Shown here: positions 1 to 10,932 of the stretch, one piece after another | How positions within the stretch are numbered: the stretch's first letter is position 1 | Layout: each line of letters begins with the position of its first letter | NCBI GenBank assembly: GCA_900073065.1 | Contig: FJOG01000005.1 | Coordinates: 744,001-808,000 of the forward strand | DNA from: Phialocephala subalpina | Lineage: Eukaryota > Ascomycota > Leotiomycetes > Helotiales > Mollisiaceae | Direction: 5' to 3' | Length of the DNA: 64,000 nt | Translations under genes and position numbers: made by a program | The notes under the pieces: model-generated | What the model was told of the DNA's origin: nothing | Database searches by the model: none | The model's input: the letters and a program-made list of their open reading frames with translations, nothing else

Positions 1-5
1 CATCA

Positions 6-1142
6 ATGTCCTCAATGGCCAACGGAGATATCAAGACGATGAACCCCGCCGACAAATTCATGACCCCGCGTCAACCTCCTCCACCACCTCCTCTCCCACG
101 CCTCAACACTGCGACATCAGTCCTCACCAAGAAGCGATCAGCTCGTTCCCTCTCGCCACCCAAGACCGAGAAGTCACAATGGTCTCCTAGAATGTTCTTC
201 GGCCTCAAGTCACCGCCACCTCCCACTCCTACTTCACAACAAGGTGACAAGCGTGGTCGATCGTCTTCCCTCAGCAAGGTGTCACAATCTAGTGCTGGTA
301 GAAGTGTACCGGATCTCAGTGCTCGCCCGGACGCGATGAGAAAGGTCAAGTCTGTACCTCAGACTCGGGACGTCTCTCCTCAGTCTCTCAAAATGAGGTC
401 TAGAGAACCTTCTCCATTCCGACAAGTCGCTGCGCAAGACAGTCACTTCAATACTACCACCTTCCATATTCCTGATGAGATCGCGGAAGAAGCTGAGGAT
501 GACGATAATTTTGCGAGTCAACTGAATCGCATTTCTATGAACGAGAAGGGAATCTTCACCGCACTCGCGCCTCCACCCTCTCGCCAACGTTCGCCTCCTG
601 CCCCTGCCCGTGCGCGCACTGCCAAGGACATCACGAAGCCTCTGCCTCAATTACCAGAGGAAGACAATACCACCCTCATGCCACCACCTCTCCGTCTTCG
701 TACCGCCGCATCTGCAGCCGAGCTTCAACCAAGATCACACTTCTCTACCTCGACTATCTCCACAGTCATGACATCGCCTTCCGAGAGCCACTTCAGCTTC
801 AGCGAAGGAGATTTCAACGATGAGGAAGACTTGACTGCAGACTTGGGAAGTGGAGATGAGTTCACGTACAGTCCAGTACTGGCAGATACACCAGTTGGAG
901 GAGGATTCAGTGGCTACAGTCTTCCGGAAGCAGAGTATGCCTCGGAACAAACACTCCGAAAGCAGACTCCACTTTCACCTTTCCAGGAGTCCGCGAGCAG
1001 GACTACATTCGGTGCGCCACCAGCTACGTATCCTTCGATGCCTGGAAGTGATCCAGAGCAGATGTCTGCCTTGGAACAATTGTTGAGTGAGATGGGATAT
1101 CTCGGCGATGTCATTGTCGGGAAAGAATCAAATCAGTTCTGA
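6..1142 (+). CDS. C-terminal part of a low-complexity protein of unknown function
   Basis: The frame is open from the left edge to a TGA at 1140-1142. The first ATG in view is at 6, but no stop precedes it, so the true start may lie outside the window. The 378 visible residues are rich in Pro and Ser, with a poly-Pro run near residues 24-30 (PPPPPPLPR), many SP/TP sites, and an acidic patch around residues 155-170. The last ~25 residues (SALEQLLSEMGYLGDVIVG) form a short predicted amphipathic segment that could be a conserved tail. No enzymatic domain is visible. It resembles disordered regulatory or adaptor proteins of filamentous fungi. I do not recognise the family. Degenerate DNA related to the gene at 3997-4488 begins within about 40 bases after the stop. 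Confidence 0.6.
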   Translation: MSSMANGDIKTMNPADKFMTPRQPPPPPPLPRLNTATSVLTKKRSARSLSPPKTEKSQWSPRMFFGLKSPPPPTPTSQQGDKRGRSSSLSKVSQSSAGRSVPDLSARPDAMRKVKSVPQTRDVSPQSLKMRSREPSPFRQVAAQDSHFNTTTFHIPDEIAEEAEDDDNFASQLNRISMNEKGIFTALAPPPSRQRSPPAPARARTAKDITKPLPQLPEEDNTTLMPPPLRLRTAASAAELQPRSHFSTSTISTVMTSPSESHFSFSEGDFNDEEDLTADLGSGDEFTYSPVLADTPVGGGFSGYSLPEAEYASEQTLRKQTPLSPFQESASRTTFGAPPATYPSMPGSDPEQMSALEQLLSEMGYLGDVIVGKESNQF

Positions 1143-1180
1143 AAGAATTGCATGGATTATGTATATGATGATGGATCTGG

Positions 1181-1335
1181 GTGGGCTACCGCGTCGAGCC
1201 TCCTTCAACACCTTCTCTATCAGCTTCGGTATGCGACCCATTTTGGTACACCTTCCTCTTATGCCTTTCCTATTCGGAGTCATTTTCAACATCATGCCTC
1301 TGCTGCGTCTGTCAACATCGACGGACTAGTCTGCG
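1181..1335 (+). pseudogene. Degenerate copy of the small membrane-protein family (see 3997-4488)
   Basis: This stretch matches the 3997-4488 gene at the DNA level, beginning with the shared block CTACCGCGTCGAGCCTCCTT and running through the region for the membrane segment to a shared GACATCGA-like stretch. One frame reads YRVEPPSTPSLSASVCDPFW, matching YRVEPPSTPSLSAPTCDPFW of the intact gene. Later indels shift the frame, so no continuous protein results. It lacks the N-terminal block and begins about 40 bp after the stop of the preceding gene. It is a decayed copy or gene fragment. Confidence 0.6.
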
Positions 1336-3996
1336 CATTCGGGCATTCTGGGACATTTATTGCGTTTATGTATGTGTTTTGCAATTGAGCGAAAATTTAG
1401 CATGGAGTTCGGGAAAAGGCTGGAATGGTCATTGTTTGCTTGCCATTTGGCACAGAGGGTGGATTTGGTTCGTGTATGGTACATAGGGAGGAAGCCTCTT
1501 GGTGAATTCAAAAGGATGGGTGGATGGGATACAGTACGAGTACGGATGGTAGGAAGATACCCCTTGATTTGTATCGAGCTGGAGCTGGACTTGTTCGAGA
1601 TGAGAGAGCTTAGTTCTTGCTATGATATGATAGAGTAGAAAGACTACATGATGAGATCATAATGACCATGCTGGTAGCAATTGAATGAAAGTTCTTGCTA
1701 TCTAAATTTTTTGCCACCAGAATTGTGTTGACATGTCATTGCCACTTTCACCAATGGTTCGAACTACCGTCCGAGACCACCTCACTCGAAAATGAAATGA
1801 GACAACATCACACGAAATGAGCAGAGATGAGCCGACGTCCAGGGATACGCGAAATCAACACGTCCTCCCGAAATAATAACACGCACACCATTCATCCTCA
1901 TTCAGCCAAAAAGCACATAATAAACATACATGACTCCGTAAACAAACACTTTGGGATGAACGGCTTGGGTAATTTTGAGTGTGCGGGACATTGATGAGAG
2001 GCCGGGATGAGGTGTGCATGGTGTCAGATCCTTGGTATATGATATTTGATCGAATATCGATGTTGGGATCGGGGATGATGAGATGGTGGCTGAAAGGATT
2101 AGGCTGGTGCCGAGCCGTGTACATGTTGAGAACTCAAGGAAGTGGGAATTTGCCGTCACGGCACAGCACAGAGGGAGGTGAAATGAGGACGAAGGCGGTA
2201 AGATTGCCGAGCGGATGCCGAGAAACTCCGAGGAGAAGCTTCCTCTCAAAGTGACTTTTCAGGAAGACGTGCGTACAAGAAGAGAAAAATGACCTACCTT
2301 ACAAGACGAGGAGCGAATGAGACGAGCAAGTCGTGTCACATTTTGGATGGGCACGCCTAGTCCGGAAGAGGCAGAAGAGCGGACCGCCCCGCAGAGCCTC
2401 AAGGCACTGGAAGTCCTGTAAGCGAGAGATAACAAATAAATCTTCAACTTCATGCCACAGCACAGATTTATTATTTGAGTGATTTCGCGCGTCAACGTCA
2501 CAACGTTCCCTGCAGCTACCAAGGAGCATGATACTATCAATTAATACTCGTCTTCTTTCCTGGACTTTGGTATATATCGTTCAACAGAGCTCAGAATTGG
2601 AGACTGCTCCTATCTCCTCCACCCCGAACCTCAACCGCGAACCTCAACCGACCGTCAATGACAGTATGCCATTTAAGACGGGGCATTAGAACCCTTGCTC
2701 CATTTCCCAGAAGATTCTGAGCTAAAGGCTATAGTCTGCCTGGGTGAATGGCTAGCTCGGACATAGATACTGGAACATCTAGGAGAAGGATAGCTTGGAG
2801 TGCAATCGAAAATCAATTCTAAGGATGCGCGCTGTCTATATTCGACCTGAATCATCTCCTGTCCCTCAAATACAGGTCAAGTCAAGCTCAGCTCAGCTAA
2901 GCGCAACGCATGCCAACGCATACATCAATGCGCTCACCCGATCGCACTACACATCCATATAAGTGACGAGCAGATGTATAAGGGAAAACCAATCTGTTTA
3001 TCGAGCCAAAACAAAGCCAGAGTGGAAATACCGTTGAGAACGATATGATTGCTCTCCTTTCGGGATCGCAATCGATATGTCTATGAACACAAGAGGAAAG
3101 ACGAAACAAACTCGGGGAATCGGTATCATCAATCGCTCCGGCGCAAATATGTTCTCGATGCTGGGTCGGTCAACCGTCTGCATGAGTTATCTAGACCTTT
3201 ATGTTTCCTTTATTCGCAATATCTCCGGTGAGTGCCTCCAACTCCATCTGCAAGCTTGTTTCGTCGTGTTTTATTTTGCCTAAACCATCGAATATATATC
3301 CTTTAAGTTCGGGTCCGCGTCGTAGAACGAGTTAGGGCTCGTCGACTCTGCGCATAGCTGTTAGCAATCTTTACTGACAATATGCCTTCCTCAATCTCTA
3401 GTCCCCTCAAACGCTGTCTGCCTTCCTTAATCGCTGTCGTCCTTCCTCGATCGGTTTGGACCTCCTTCGATCGCTGTCGGCTTTCCTCAAGAAACGGCAG
3501 TATCTAAAGCTATTGAGAGTTGTATCGACAAGGCAAGGGGTAGCAACAAGTCGAAAGAGGTGAAGCACGAGTCTGCTTCGATTGAGGATAAGTTTCCCGT
3601 GTTTCTTGCTTCTCAGCTTCTCATATGTCACTTTTCAAGTGCCAACTGCAACCTGCCCGCATCGCTCCTTCCTCAACCAGCACTTGCCATCTACGAACTA
3701 CTCCAAGCCAACCAAGCGAAGTCACCTACAACGCTTCTTCCGCTTGAACGGTCCCTGATTGCCGAGCGTCCAACACTCTTCATTCGTCGCATTCTCAGTC
3801 TCTTTTTTATTCGTCGCAACACGAAAGTCTTCCAGATCCCGTTTAGCGCAATCAGTGCGTGATTCGTGAGCATCCGTTATTGCGCCACCTTTCACCCTAT
3901 ATATGGAACCCTCAGGTAAGTCAAATTTTTGTTTCTCCTCAGCGTCCCAAAGCTTCACAAAGTCAACCTCAACCTCTCTTCAACTTCAACTTCAAG
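1336..3996. other. Long stretch without a convincing gene
   Basis: Only short open frames are present, without recognisable domains or consistent splice structure. A TGGGACATT arm occurs at 1349-1357 without its partner. A short imperfect tandem array lies at 3405-3491. The stretch from about 3560 to 3996 precedes the small membrane-protein gene and may hold its promoter and 5' leader. Nothing else could be supported. Confidence 0.5.
3405..3491. repeat. Imperfect ~20-bp tandem repeat
   Basis: About four units of 19-21 bp follow each other, built on a core like ATCGCTGTCGKCCTTCCTC, with the third unit most diverged. There is no sign that it is part of a gene. It looks like a decayed minisatellite. 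Confidence 0.55.
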
Positions 3997-4488
3997 ATGG
4001 CTTCATATACGGTCCACCTTGCCTACATCACTCCACGCGTGTGGCCTACTCCGACAATTGCCGTCCGCCTGCGGTGCGACGATACATGGTGGCATCCGAA
4101 GAATTGCTACCGCGTCGAGCCTCCTTCAACACCTTCTCTATCGGCTCCAACATGCGACCCATTTTGGTTCGCCCTCATCGCTCTCTTCTTATGCCTCCTA
4201 TTCGGAGCCATTTTTAATATCTCCCGCGCCACCCGCCGCAAGCCTGCCGCTGCAACGCCTGCCGACATCGATGGACTTGTCTCTTCGTTCGAGTCCTTCA
4301 ATATCAACACGACACCGTCTCCTCCTCGCCGCCTCGCGGCACCACCGGACGCCCTGCTCTCCCTCCAACCTCGACCTCAAATTCGACGTCAGCCCCAGCC
4401 TCAACCTCACCACAAACACCAACAGATCAGTAGCACTAGAAGGGTTACACGCAGCATTTCTCGAGCTTTGGGGAGTAGGGGGCTATAA
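3997..4488 (+). CDS. Small single-pass membrane protein of a dispersed, locally repeated family
   Basis: The ATG at 3997 opens a 163-residue frame ending TAA at 4486-4488. The N-terminal block (residues ~1-36) contains PRVWPTPTIAVRL and CDDTWWHPK. A Pro/Ser linker (EPPSTPSLS) and one strongly hydrophobic segment follow (about residues 54-72, ALIALFLCLLFGAIF), then an Arg/Pro/Gln-rich tail. I chose this ATG because a second copy at 19649 begins with an equivalent Met and shares the block just after it. Function is unknown. The layout suggests a small type I or tail-anchored membrane protein. Shared DNA occurs at 1181-1335 and 19649-19762, and weaker resemblance at 8505-8685 and 35730-35918, so this is the best-preserved member here. 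Whether it is expressed cannot be judged from the sequence. Confidence 0.5.
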   Translation: MASYTVHLAYITPRVWPTPTIAVRLRCDDTWWHPKNCYRVEPPSTPSLSAPTCDPFWFALIALFLCLLFGAIFNISRATRRKPAAATPADIDGLVSSFESFNINTTPSPPRRLAAPPDALLSLQPRPQIRRQPQPQPHHKHQQISSTRRVTRSISRALGSRGL

Positions 4489-4858
4489 TTGGGCACAGGG
4501 GGTTTGAAATACATGAAATCGGGTGGTGTTTGGAGTTCTGGGCTTTGTTTGTATTTGTTTTTTTTTGTATACGACCTCAGAAGTGGACAACTCGGTCTTG
4601 TTTTTTTGTCTTCTTTTCTTTTGTACTATAGATACCTGGGCTGGAAAGTAGTCCGAGCGAAAACTCCTACGAATGAAGCCTCTCTCTTCCTCTCTTGAAA
4701 ATATTGACTTGGCTCACATGTGAATACCTTTTCTTTTCCCAAATGCAACTCTCGGCCACAAGCAAAGTATCAACTGCCTCAATCAAGACGAATACTATTA
4801 CCACATGCACCGAGAGACACTTCCTCCTCTTGCACCTCTTCACCGAGTCAGCGTACTT

Positions 4859-5002
4859 AATCTCCCAGCCTGTAGAGGACAATTGAGGAGGCTAGGCCAG
4901 GCTGAGATACTACATGCAGTAAAGTCTCCTGGCATGGCCCAACCGTTGTCCTCGTTCACAGAAAGTGGGCTCCAGAAACTCCCGGCGAGGCTGGGAGATT
5001 GA
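4859..5002 (+). mobile_element. MITE-like element, copy A
   Basis: The left end TAATCTCCCAGCCT (4858-4871) is the inverse of the right end AGGCTGGGAGATTGA (4988-5002), giving an element of about 144 bp with no coding capacity. The interior block GACAATTGAGGAGGCTAG, followed by CTGAGATACTACATGCAGTA, recurs near 9643-9695 (inverted), 26399-26446 and 35993-36045. This is a non-autonomous DNA-transposon signature. No clear target duplication is visible. Confidence 0.65.
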
Positions 5003-5601
5003 GGTCTCTAACCGAGTTATTGTGATGCTGATCCATCGCAGATTGTAGCTACGCTGCCCAACACAGTTGAAACTTCGTGAGTACTTCTTCTTCTTCCAAG
5101 ATCTCGAGTCCATTGCAGTATGCCTCGATACAAGCTGCTCCCACGCGGTCTTTCATGCGAATGTTCTAGCAGACTTCTCTTTTTCTTGAGCCCCGGCGTT
5201 CAAGAGCCATTTCAATGCCCCGGTCCTGCCTGGAACATCTGGTCTACTCCGACTACTCGGTCCAAGTTTTCATTGCGAATGTCCGGCACACGAAAAAGAG
5301 GAAGGAGAAGGAGGGCGAGCCTGCTTGAATTCCTTTTTTCTCCTTCTTCTCCTTCTCGATTCTTTCAGGCCAGACCTTTGAAGTGAAAAGTCTTTCTTGC
5401 CATGGACTCTCAGATATTGGGAAATACGGCTCGAAGTAGCCCGCCCGAGTCTCCTCATCCCCAAATTTTCAGTAAGCCGATTTCTGGCCTATTTCCACAT
5501 CTCAAATTGTTCCAGATCCCCCAGAACATTAGACATCACAGATCATGCATCCTCAACACTCGTGATAAGTCAACTTTTTGAATGTCACACTTGTAGATAA
5601 A

Positions 5602-5626
5602 AATGTCCTGAGCCAGCCGGAACATT
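5602..5626. repeat. 25-bp palindrome (9-7-9 type)
   Basis: The left arm AATGTCCTG and the right arm CGGAACATT pair at 7 of 9 positions around a 7-base spacer (AGCCAGC). It has the same architecture and arm consensus as the palindromes at 8259, 12417 and 17562. No neighbouring gene was identified. Confidence 0.5.
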
Positions 5627-7538
5627 GTGACAGCTCTCCTAGGTGCGCGCACCCGACACTCAACTATTCCTCAAGAAGGTCTCTTCCGCCACCAATTCCT
5701 GCGACTCCCATTGCCTCAGAACCCCTGTATATCCAAAACAGTCCTTCCACCCAATCGTTGTGGCATCCCTGTTTGGGTACCAGCTAAGAAAGAGGTCCAC
5801 TTGAGAGGGATGCCAAGTAGTGCTTTTCCCAGCCAAACATCACCGCTTGGAATGTCCCAGGTTCTCAGGAGTATCGAGAGATTTGAGTGCTGAGTGTTTA
5901 AAGGACTTGGTGAGATAGCTTTGTACTCCCCTGTCAGACTCTATCTAGACCGTTCTCAATGTCCCAAAGAGCCTGGAATACTCGAGACTGCTTAAAGTCT
6001 GTTTTTCTAGTTTCATTCATGCTGGAGCATATGTATTTCTGAATGCCCTAGCTGTCTCGGAACATTTTGCCACAATCAAAGACTGACGAAGTGTAACAGG
6101 AACCTTGAGTCCCAATGTCTCATGTCTCATGTCACTTGAATTTCATAGACTACAAAGGAGATCAATTCAAGATTTTTCTTGTCTGCTCTCTACCTCCTTA
6201 ATCTCTCTCTATCCCCTCGTTCGTGCACTAATCTCTCGACCTCACCCCCTTTTAGACACTAGTATGAACAGCGTTATCCATCTTCTAGCCTTATCAGAAA
6301 ATTTCTCAGGCAGGGCTGTAATGGGTTGGATCGCGTTTCGTATACACCAGACTTTTGATGTTTCACTTTCGCTTTCTACGCCTCCAACTTTAGCCCTCCT
6401 CTTCCTCATAATAGCACAGAGCTAGTTGCCCTGAGTATCAGGCAAATGGCAAAGGTGGTTGTCCCAGATGAACAGGGTGATTGAAGTCGTGCCCGCATAA
6501 GGGTACAAGTGGAGGGTCAAACTGTATTGCACAGCTTATGAGCAACGGATAATTCCTGTTATTCTACTGGAGAAGGTCATATAAGTGTAGGTGGGCATAA
6601 CGGGGTTTGTTAGTTGAGGCCGATGTGATTCGGGCTCCATATACTCAGCAACCTCAATATCAACCCGAGAGCAAGAAGTGAATGACATCCACCCAGTGCC
6701 ACACAATTTACATGTCCAGCGACCATCCACCTCTAGCTTCGCCTTCCTCTCCTTACGATGGCTTCCTATACCATCCCGCTTACTCACCTGCCTCCGAGCG
6801 TGAGGACCTGCATGCCAACGATCGCGGTACGAATGCGATGCAATGATATGTTGTTCCACCCTAAAGACTGCCATTTTCGTGCACATGCCATATTGGTCAT
6901 CTTCTTCAACATGCAATCCCAATTGTCGTGAGAATGTAGGTCGTCATGTTGAGGCAAGTGTGTATTGAGGCCGATCCTCTCCTTGTTGGTGCTTTGTAGC
7001 TGCTGCGTACCCGTCTTGAACCGCCCAGAGCCTGGGAGACATTGGAGAAACTTGAAACTTGTAAAGAATAATATCTGGGAGTGCTCGGAATGATGCATGC
7101 ACAGCATTGAAGGAATCCGACTTGGTCCATGAAAATTTCAAAAAGCTCAGAATCCAGATCAAAGCAGCGAACCCGGTAGACCACAATGACTGAATGGCTC
7201 TAGATAGTTGGCTTAGATTCTCAGAGAACTGAGAGCAATCTTCTTGCGTGTAACGTCGCCAGCTTCTCAAAATTCTCGTAATGCTGATTTTTGTATTGTG
7301 ATGATTTTAAAAAGCCCCTCGCTCAGAATGTCGAGTTAAAGTAGCACACAGGGTTTGGAGAGCTAGTGGAGATAAGCGAGGCGCTAGCCTCAGCCTTGCA
7401 GCAACGCAAGGGTCTTCCACCTCTCATGTCTCACATCAGTTGACACCTTGACTGAACCACCAACACAAGGCTCCATGAAGGCGACACAGCACTCGGAGCT
7501 TGGCTTGCCATTCAGTTCACGGTGACCAATCTGCGAAG

Positions 7539-8245
7539 ATGTATCACCTAGCCAAAGGACTGTATCTATACGCTACAAGCAAAGAAGGTAAATCCTGCAC
7601 CTCACTTCACTTGCCGCAGCTATTGTAGACAAGAGCAGATACTGATCCAGAGTAGAATACTCGGTCCTCCTTCTCGGCCTCGACAATGCTGGTAAAACGA
7701 CCTTCCACGAGCAAGTCAAATCTCTCTTCCTGCCCTCGAACCCTGCCCCGAAACTGAAAACCGTCCCCACCGTCGGTCAGAATGTCACAACCGTCACACT
7801 GCCAGACATGTATCTCAAGATGTGGGATGTTGGTGGGCAACACAGTCTACGAAAACTCTGGCAGTCATATTATCAATCCTGCCACGCGATCGTCTTCGTG
7901 ATCGATAGCACTGATATCGGAGACGGGAACCTGGAACACGATAACAGTGGGCGATTGGAGGAGTGCAGGCTGGTGTTGGAGGATGTGCTGCAGCACAGTG
8001 AGACGGAGGGAGTGCCATTGTTGGTGTTGGCGAACAAGCAGGACAGGGAGGATTGTGTGGAGGTGGTGAGGATCAAGGAAGGGCTAGTGAAGAAGGTCTT
8101 TGAGGGCGAGAAGGGAAGCAGTATAAGGGATAGTAGGGTGCTGCCAGTGAGTGCGTTGACGGGGACCGGCGTTAAGGAGGCAGTGGAGTGGGTAAGAAGT
8201 AGGGTGAAGTGGAACAAGGAAGCTAGGCCACCAGTCATGCGGTAA
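7539..8245 (+). CDS. ARL3: Arf-like small GTPase ARL3 (ARFRP1 family)
   Basis: Two exons, 7539-7587 and 7656-8245, with a 68-bp intron (GTAAAT...GTAG), encode about 212 residues. The N-terminus MYHLAKGLYLY followed by EYSVLLLGLDNAGKTT is diagnostic of the yeast Arl3/human ARFRP1 branch. The P-loop (GLDNAGKTT, residues ~24-32), PTVGQN in switch I, WDVGGQ in switch II, NKQD and SAL guanine-binding motifs are all present. The protein lacks the Gly2 myristoylation site of Arfs. In yeast its relative is N-terminally acetylated, binds Sys1 at the trans-Golgi and recruits Arl1, and the MY- start fits that. It is slightly longer than yeast Arl3 (198 residues) because of a Gly/Asp-rich insert after DSTD. 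The stop codon overlaps a perfect splice donor (GTAAGT at 8241), so an alternative spliced C-terminus is possible but not needed. Confidence 0.93.
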
Positions 8246-8258
8246 GTTTGGGCAGGAA

Positions 8259-8283
8259 AATGTCCCAGCTCTTCTGAGACATT
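8259..8283. repeat. 25-bp palindrome in the ARL3 3' region
   Basis: The arms AATGTCCCA and TGAGACATT pair at 8 of 9 positions around a 7-base spacer. It starts 13 nt after the ARL3 stop, so it probably lies in the 3' untranslated region, where it could fold as a hairpin in the transcript. Confidence 0.55.
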
Positions 8284-8504
8284 AAGGCGAGCCAACATTG
8301 TAGGAAGTGCGTACAGAGTATGGAGTTGGGATCTATAGACAGCAAGGAGTTCGGCAGTATCAGGTTCGGAAATTATATACCAGAAGTCTCACTCGTATAC
8401 CTCTTGCTATAAGTTCTAGATTCAACGCTCAACTAATTCAACAACAGGGGAGGATGCATGACGCTCAGCAGCAGCAGTGGCACAGCATGATAACGCTCGA
8501 CTGC

Positions 8505-8685
8505 GAGTGGCTGCCAGTCGACACAGCTCCTTCTTCACCATCGTTGTCATGGGGGTGATGCCTTCGGGGTGGTTGTTCTCTTCTTCCTCTCATGCCACCT
8601 AGTTGGAGTCACCGGATCCGTCGCCCTTGATACCAACTCCGCTGCTGCCATCAACTTGATTATCTCAACGCTATGGGTACATTGA
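8505..8685 (+). pseudogene. Probable decayed copy of the small membrane-protein family
   Basis: One frame reads TAPSSPSLS and a shifted frame continues as a hydrophobic run (GVVVLFFLSCHLVGV), in the same order as EPPSTPSLS and ALIALFLCLLFGAIF of the gene at 3997-4488. The DNA over the membrane segment is also similar, but a frameshift separates the parts. It lies about 260 bp downstream of ARL3. The match is weaker than for the copies at 1181 and 19649. Confidence 0.35.
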
Positions 8686-9930
8686 AAAGGATCCTTGAGC
8701 CCGACACAAGTACAACAAGACGCGACTACTCCACTTGTTCCTCCGACTGTGCTGTTCTTTAAGTCCAAGTCCCTGGCAAATGTCCTCGAATTTCTGGTAC
8801 TTTGGCGTGTGCTTCCTTAGGATGGAGGATCGCGAAGGAGAATTAGAGGTGAAGAACAGTGGGTCCGCTCATGTACGGGCCTGGAGAGGAGCGTGATGTA
8901 AGATGAAATGAAGCTGACTGAGCCTCCCCTTCTTTTTTGCTGGTATGCAGATCTGGGGGATGGTGGATTTGATCGCTGACTTTACTCTCATTTGCCAGCA
9001 AAGCAAAACGCAACCGCAAAAGTCAGAATGGCTGAACCCTGGCGTTGTGGAAGTTTTGTATGTCATTGTACCTCGTATTGCTGGACTTTTGGGGGCAGCA
9101 ATCTGAAGATTGTATCGATCCTTGCCGCTACTCCCCCTCCCTCTCAGCGACTAGATGCATCGACAGCAGTCCTACTATACAAGCTTTAATAAGGCCGACC
9201 CTCAGCCGGGACTTTTCGCGGCAGCTTCGCGCAAGAAAATGTCCTACCTAATCTGGCATACTCAGACGAGCCAATATTCCAGGGACTATAGAGCTGAAAC
9301 TCGATCATTGCCAGCCAGCGCGTCCCGCATCATCAAATTTGGAAATACCATACACCAAAATGTACCGGAGTTGGTGGAACGTTGGCATCTGACCTTTCAT
9401 TCCTGCTACGATGATTTCCTAGGTCAAGCACCCCTAACTCGACACGCCTACGTCAAGTCACACGTTGGCATGCCTTGAGAATAGCGCATCAGTATCCTGA
9501 AAGGGGAGGGGCTTCTACTTACGAGGACTGTCGTGAGCGTTAGTCGAAGTAAAAAGGGGCTGTCAAAATACGTCGCATCAAGTGCCTGGACTTTCTCAGC
9601 CTCCTTTCTCGGCAAGGAAAATCGTTGCCCGATTTTGGAAGCCTTTACTGCATGCAGTATTTCAACCCGACCCATCTTCCTCAATTGTCTACCGAGGCTG
9701 GAAGATTGAGGAGGCTGTTGGCTTGGATGGCCTGTGTGGTTTGCAATTCCAGTAGCTTGCACGGTAAGAATGGAGTAGGAAATGTCGACTCAAATTCCCA
9801 GAGACGATAGGAGCCATAGGCTTCGGAATCAGCTCATGGTGATACGGACCTTTGTACTTTGGAGAAAAGGATTGTGGCAAGCTGCGCGCACAAGAATCTT
9901 ATGGGATCAAAGAAGTCCATTTCAAACAAT
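8686..9930. other. Gene-poor interval between ARL3 and carbonic anhydrase
   Basis: No supported gene is present. It holds a MITE-like element (9575-9711). The 3' untranslated region of the convergent carbonic anhydrase gene should lie just left of 9931. Confidence 0.5.
9575..9711 (-). mobile_element. MITE-like element, copy B
   Basis: Read on the minus strand, the element starts with TCAATCTTCCAGCCTC (right end 9696-9711), continues with the family interior block (GACAATTGAGGAAG, then ATACTGCATGCAGTAAAG), and ends with AGAAAGTCCAGGC. It is about 137 bp and non-coding. The left terminal repeat has decayed. Confidence 0.5.
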
Positions 9931-10741
9931 CTATTCATATCCCTTGGAAACCAATCTGGTGTGAATCGGAGTCCGCAGGTCAAATAGTACTTCCAAAAGT
10001 CCAGTCTTGGTATCTTGCATTAACCCGTATATATCCATACCAGTAAAGAACGGACTACGTCTCAATTTCTTCCAATCCTCCTTCAAACTCTTCTCTGGAC
10101 TGCACTTTTTGTTAGCTTGATTTTTCTCTTGTTAGCAGCACGTCCGTTTACCTTCGAATACTCCCAAACTCGGTATCATTCAATAGCATCTCTGCTTCTT
10201 CCTTCGACTCTTCATCAACACTTTCAAGCAGCGTTTTCTTGATTTCCTCATCACTAGCAGTAGCAAGTCCACAGTCTGTGTGATGAATTAAGAGGATAGT
10301 GCCTTTCTTCCCTGCATTGCCAACGGCAGATAGCACGAGAAGTGTGCTCATAGCTGCTTCGACTCGTCCTCCTGCTACACGAACGATCGTTGCTTCTTCA
10401 CAAGGTCAGCTGATGCAAGGAAAGAAAGGGGTTAAGCGACATACTGTTTCCAGCTTCTGTACTCATGCCTAGAAACTCCTCTGGTGTGACTCTAGGGTCT
10501 GTGCAGGCCACTGGTTCGGACACAAATCAGCCACCTCCGTAACCTGTGTTCCGAGAGTATTAATTCTCTATACATTCTCACCACTTCCGTACCAGGTATA
10601 ATACCAAGACCAACCAGAATGCGAGGGTGAATCGAGAAAAGCATACCAACAATCACAGTCCCATCTTCCCGATCCCTGCCCTTCTTCTGCATCTCCTTAA
10701 ACTTAACTGGGGCTTGGTAGTCTTTACCCTCAGCCCATTTA
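9931..10741 (-). CDS. Beta-class carbonic anhydrase (5' exon not located)
   Basis: Four exons can be assembled on the minus strand: 10741-10647, 10510-10445, 10392-10152 and 10099-9931, with introns of 136, 52 and 52 bp. The joined frames keep phase and yield about 189 residues. The family reversibly hydrates CO2 using a zinc ion. Visible are the CTDPR motif (zinc Cys plus the Asp/Arg dyad) in exon 2 and HHTDCG (zinc His and Cys) in exon 3, so the catalytic set is complete. The usual RNAGG stretch reads RVAGGR. The frame begins at a CTAG acceptor before KWAEGKDY, so a first exon with the start codon must lie upstream. A MITE-like element at 10815-10932 sits in that interval, either in the first intron or disrupting the 5' end. 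The first acceptor was chosen because it gives IVVACTDPR; a competing acceptor three bases away exists at 10395. Confidence 0.7.
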
Positions 10742-10814
10742 CTAGTTCAAATACGTTATCAGTCTTTCTGCTACCATGCCATGCTTCGCCCCGCAAAGGA
10801 GTGAACAGCGTCTT

Positions 10815-10932
10815 CAATCTCCACGTCTTGCCGAAACTTCCTCGGACTGGGCTAGGCTGGACTAGGATTTTTGGACCCCCTGAAAGAAGAAGATTGTGAC
10901 TTTGAAAGTCCCGGCAAGGCTGGGAGATCGAA
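10815..10932 (-). mobile_element. MITE-like element, copy C
   Basis: It has the best-preserved ends of the family. The left end CAATCTCCACGTCTTGCCGA (10815-10834, extending into AACTTCC) is the inverse of the right end, GAAAGTCCCGGCAAGGCTGG followed by GAGATCG (10904-10930). The element is about 116 bp, non-coding, with terminal repeats of about 27 bp. It lies just upstream of the recognisable carbonic anhydrase exons, in the region where the first exon or intron is expected. Confidence 0.65.

Larger units (their letters stand above)
4489..7538. other. 3-kb gene-poor stretch with repeat fragments
   Basis: No open frame here has a recognisable domain. The stretch holds a MITE-like element (4859-5002) and a 25-bp palindrome (5602-5626). 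AATGTCCCA half-sites without a good partner arm occur near 5851 and 5959. The last few hundred bases lie upstream of the ARL3 gene and should include its promoter, but no specific site was recognised. Confidence 0.5.
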
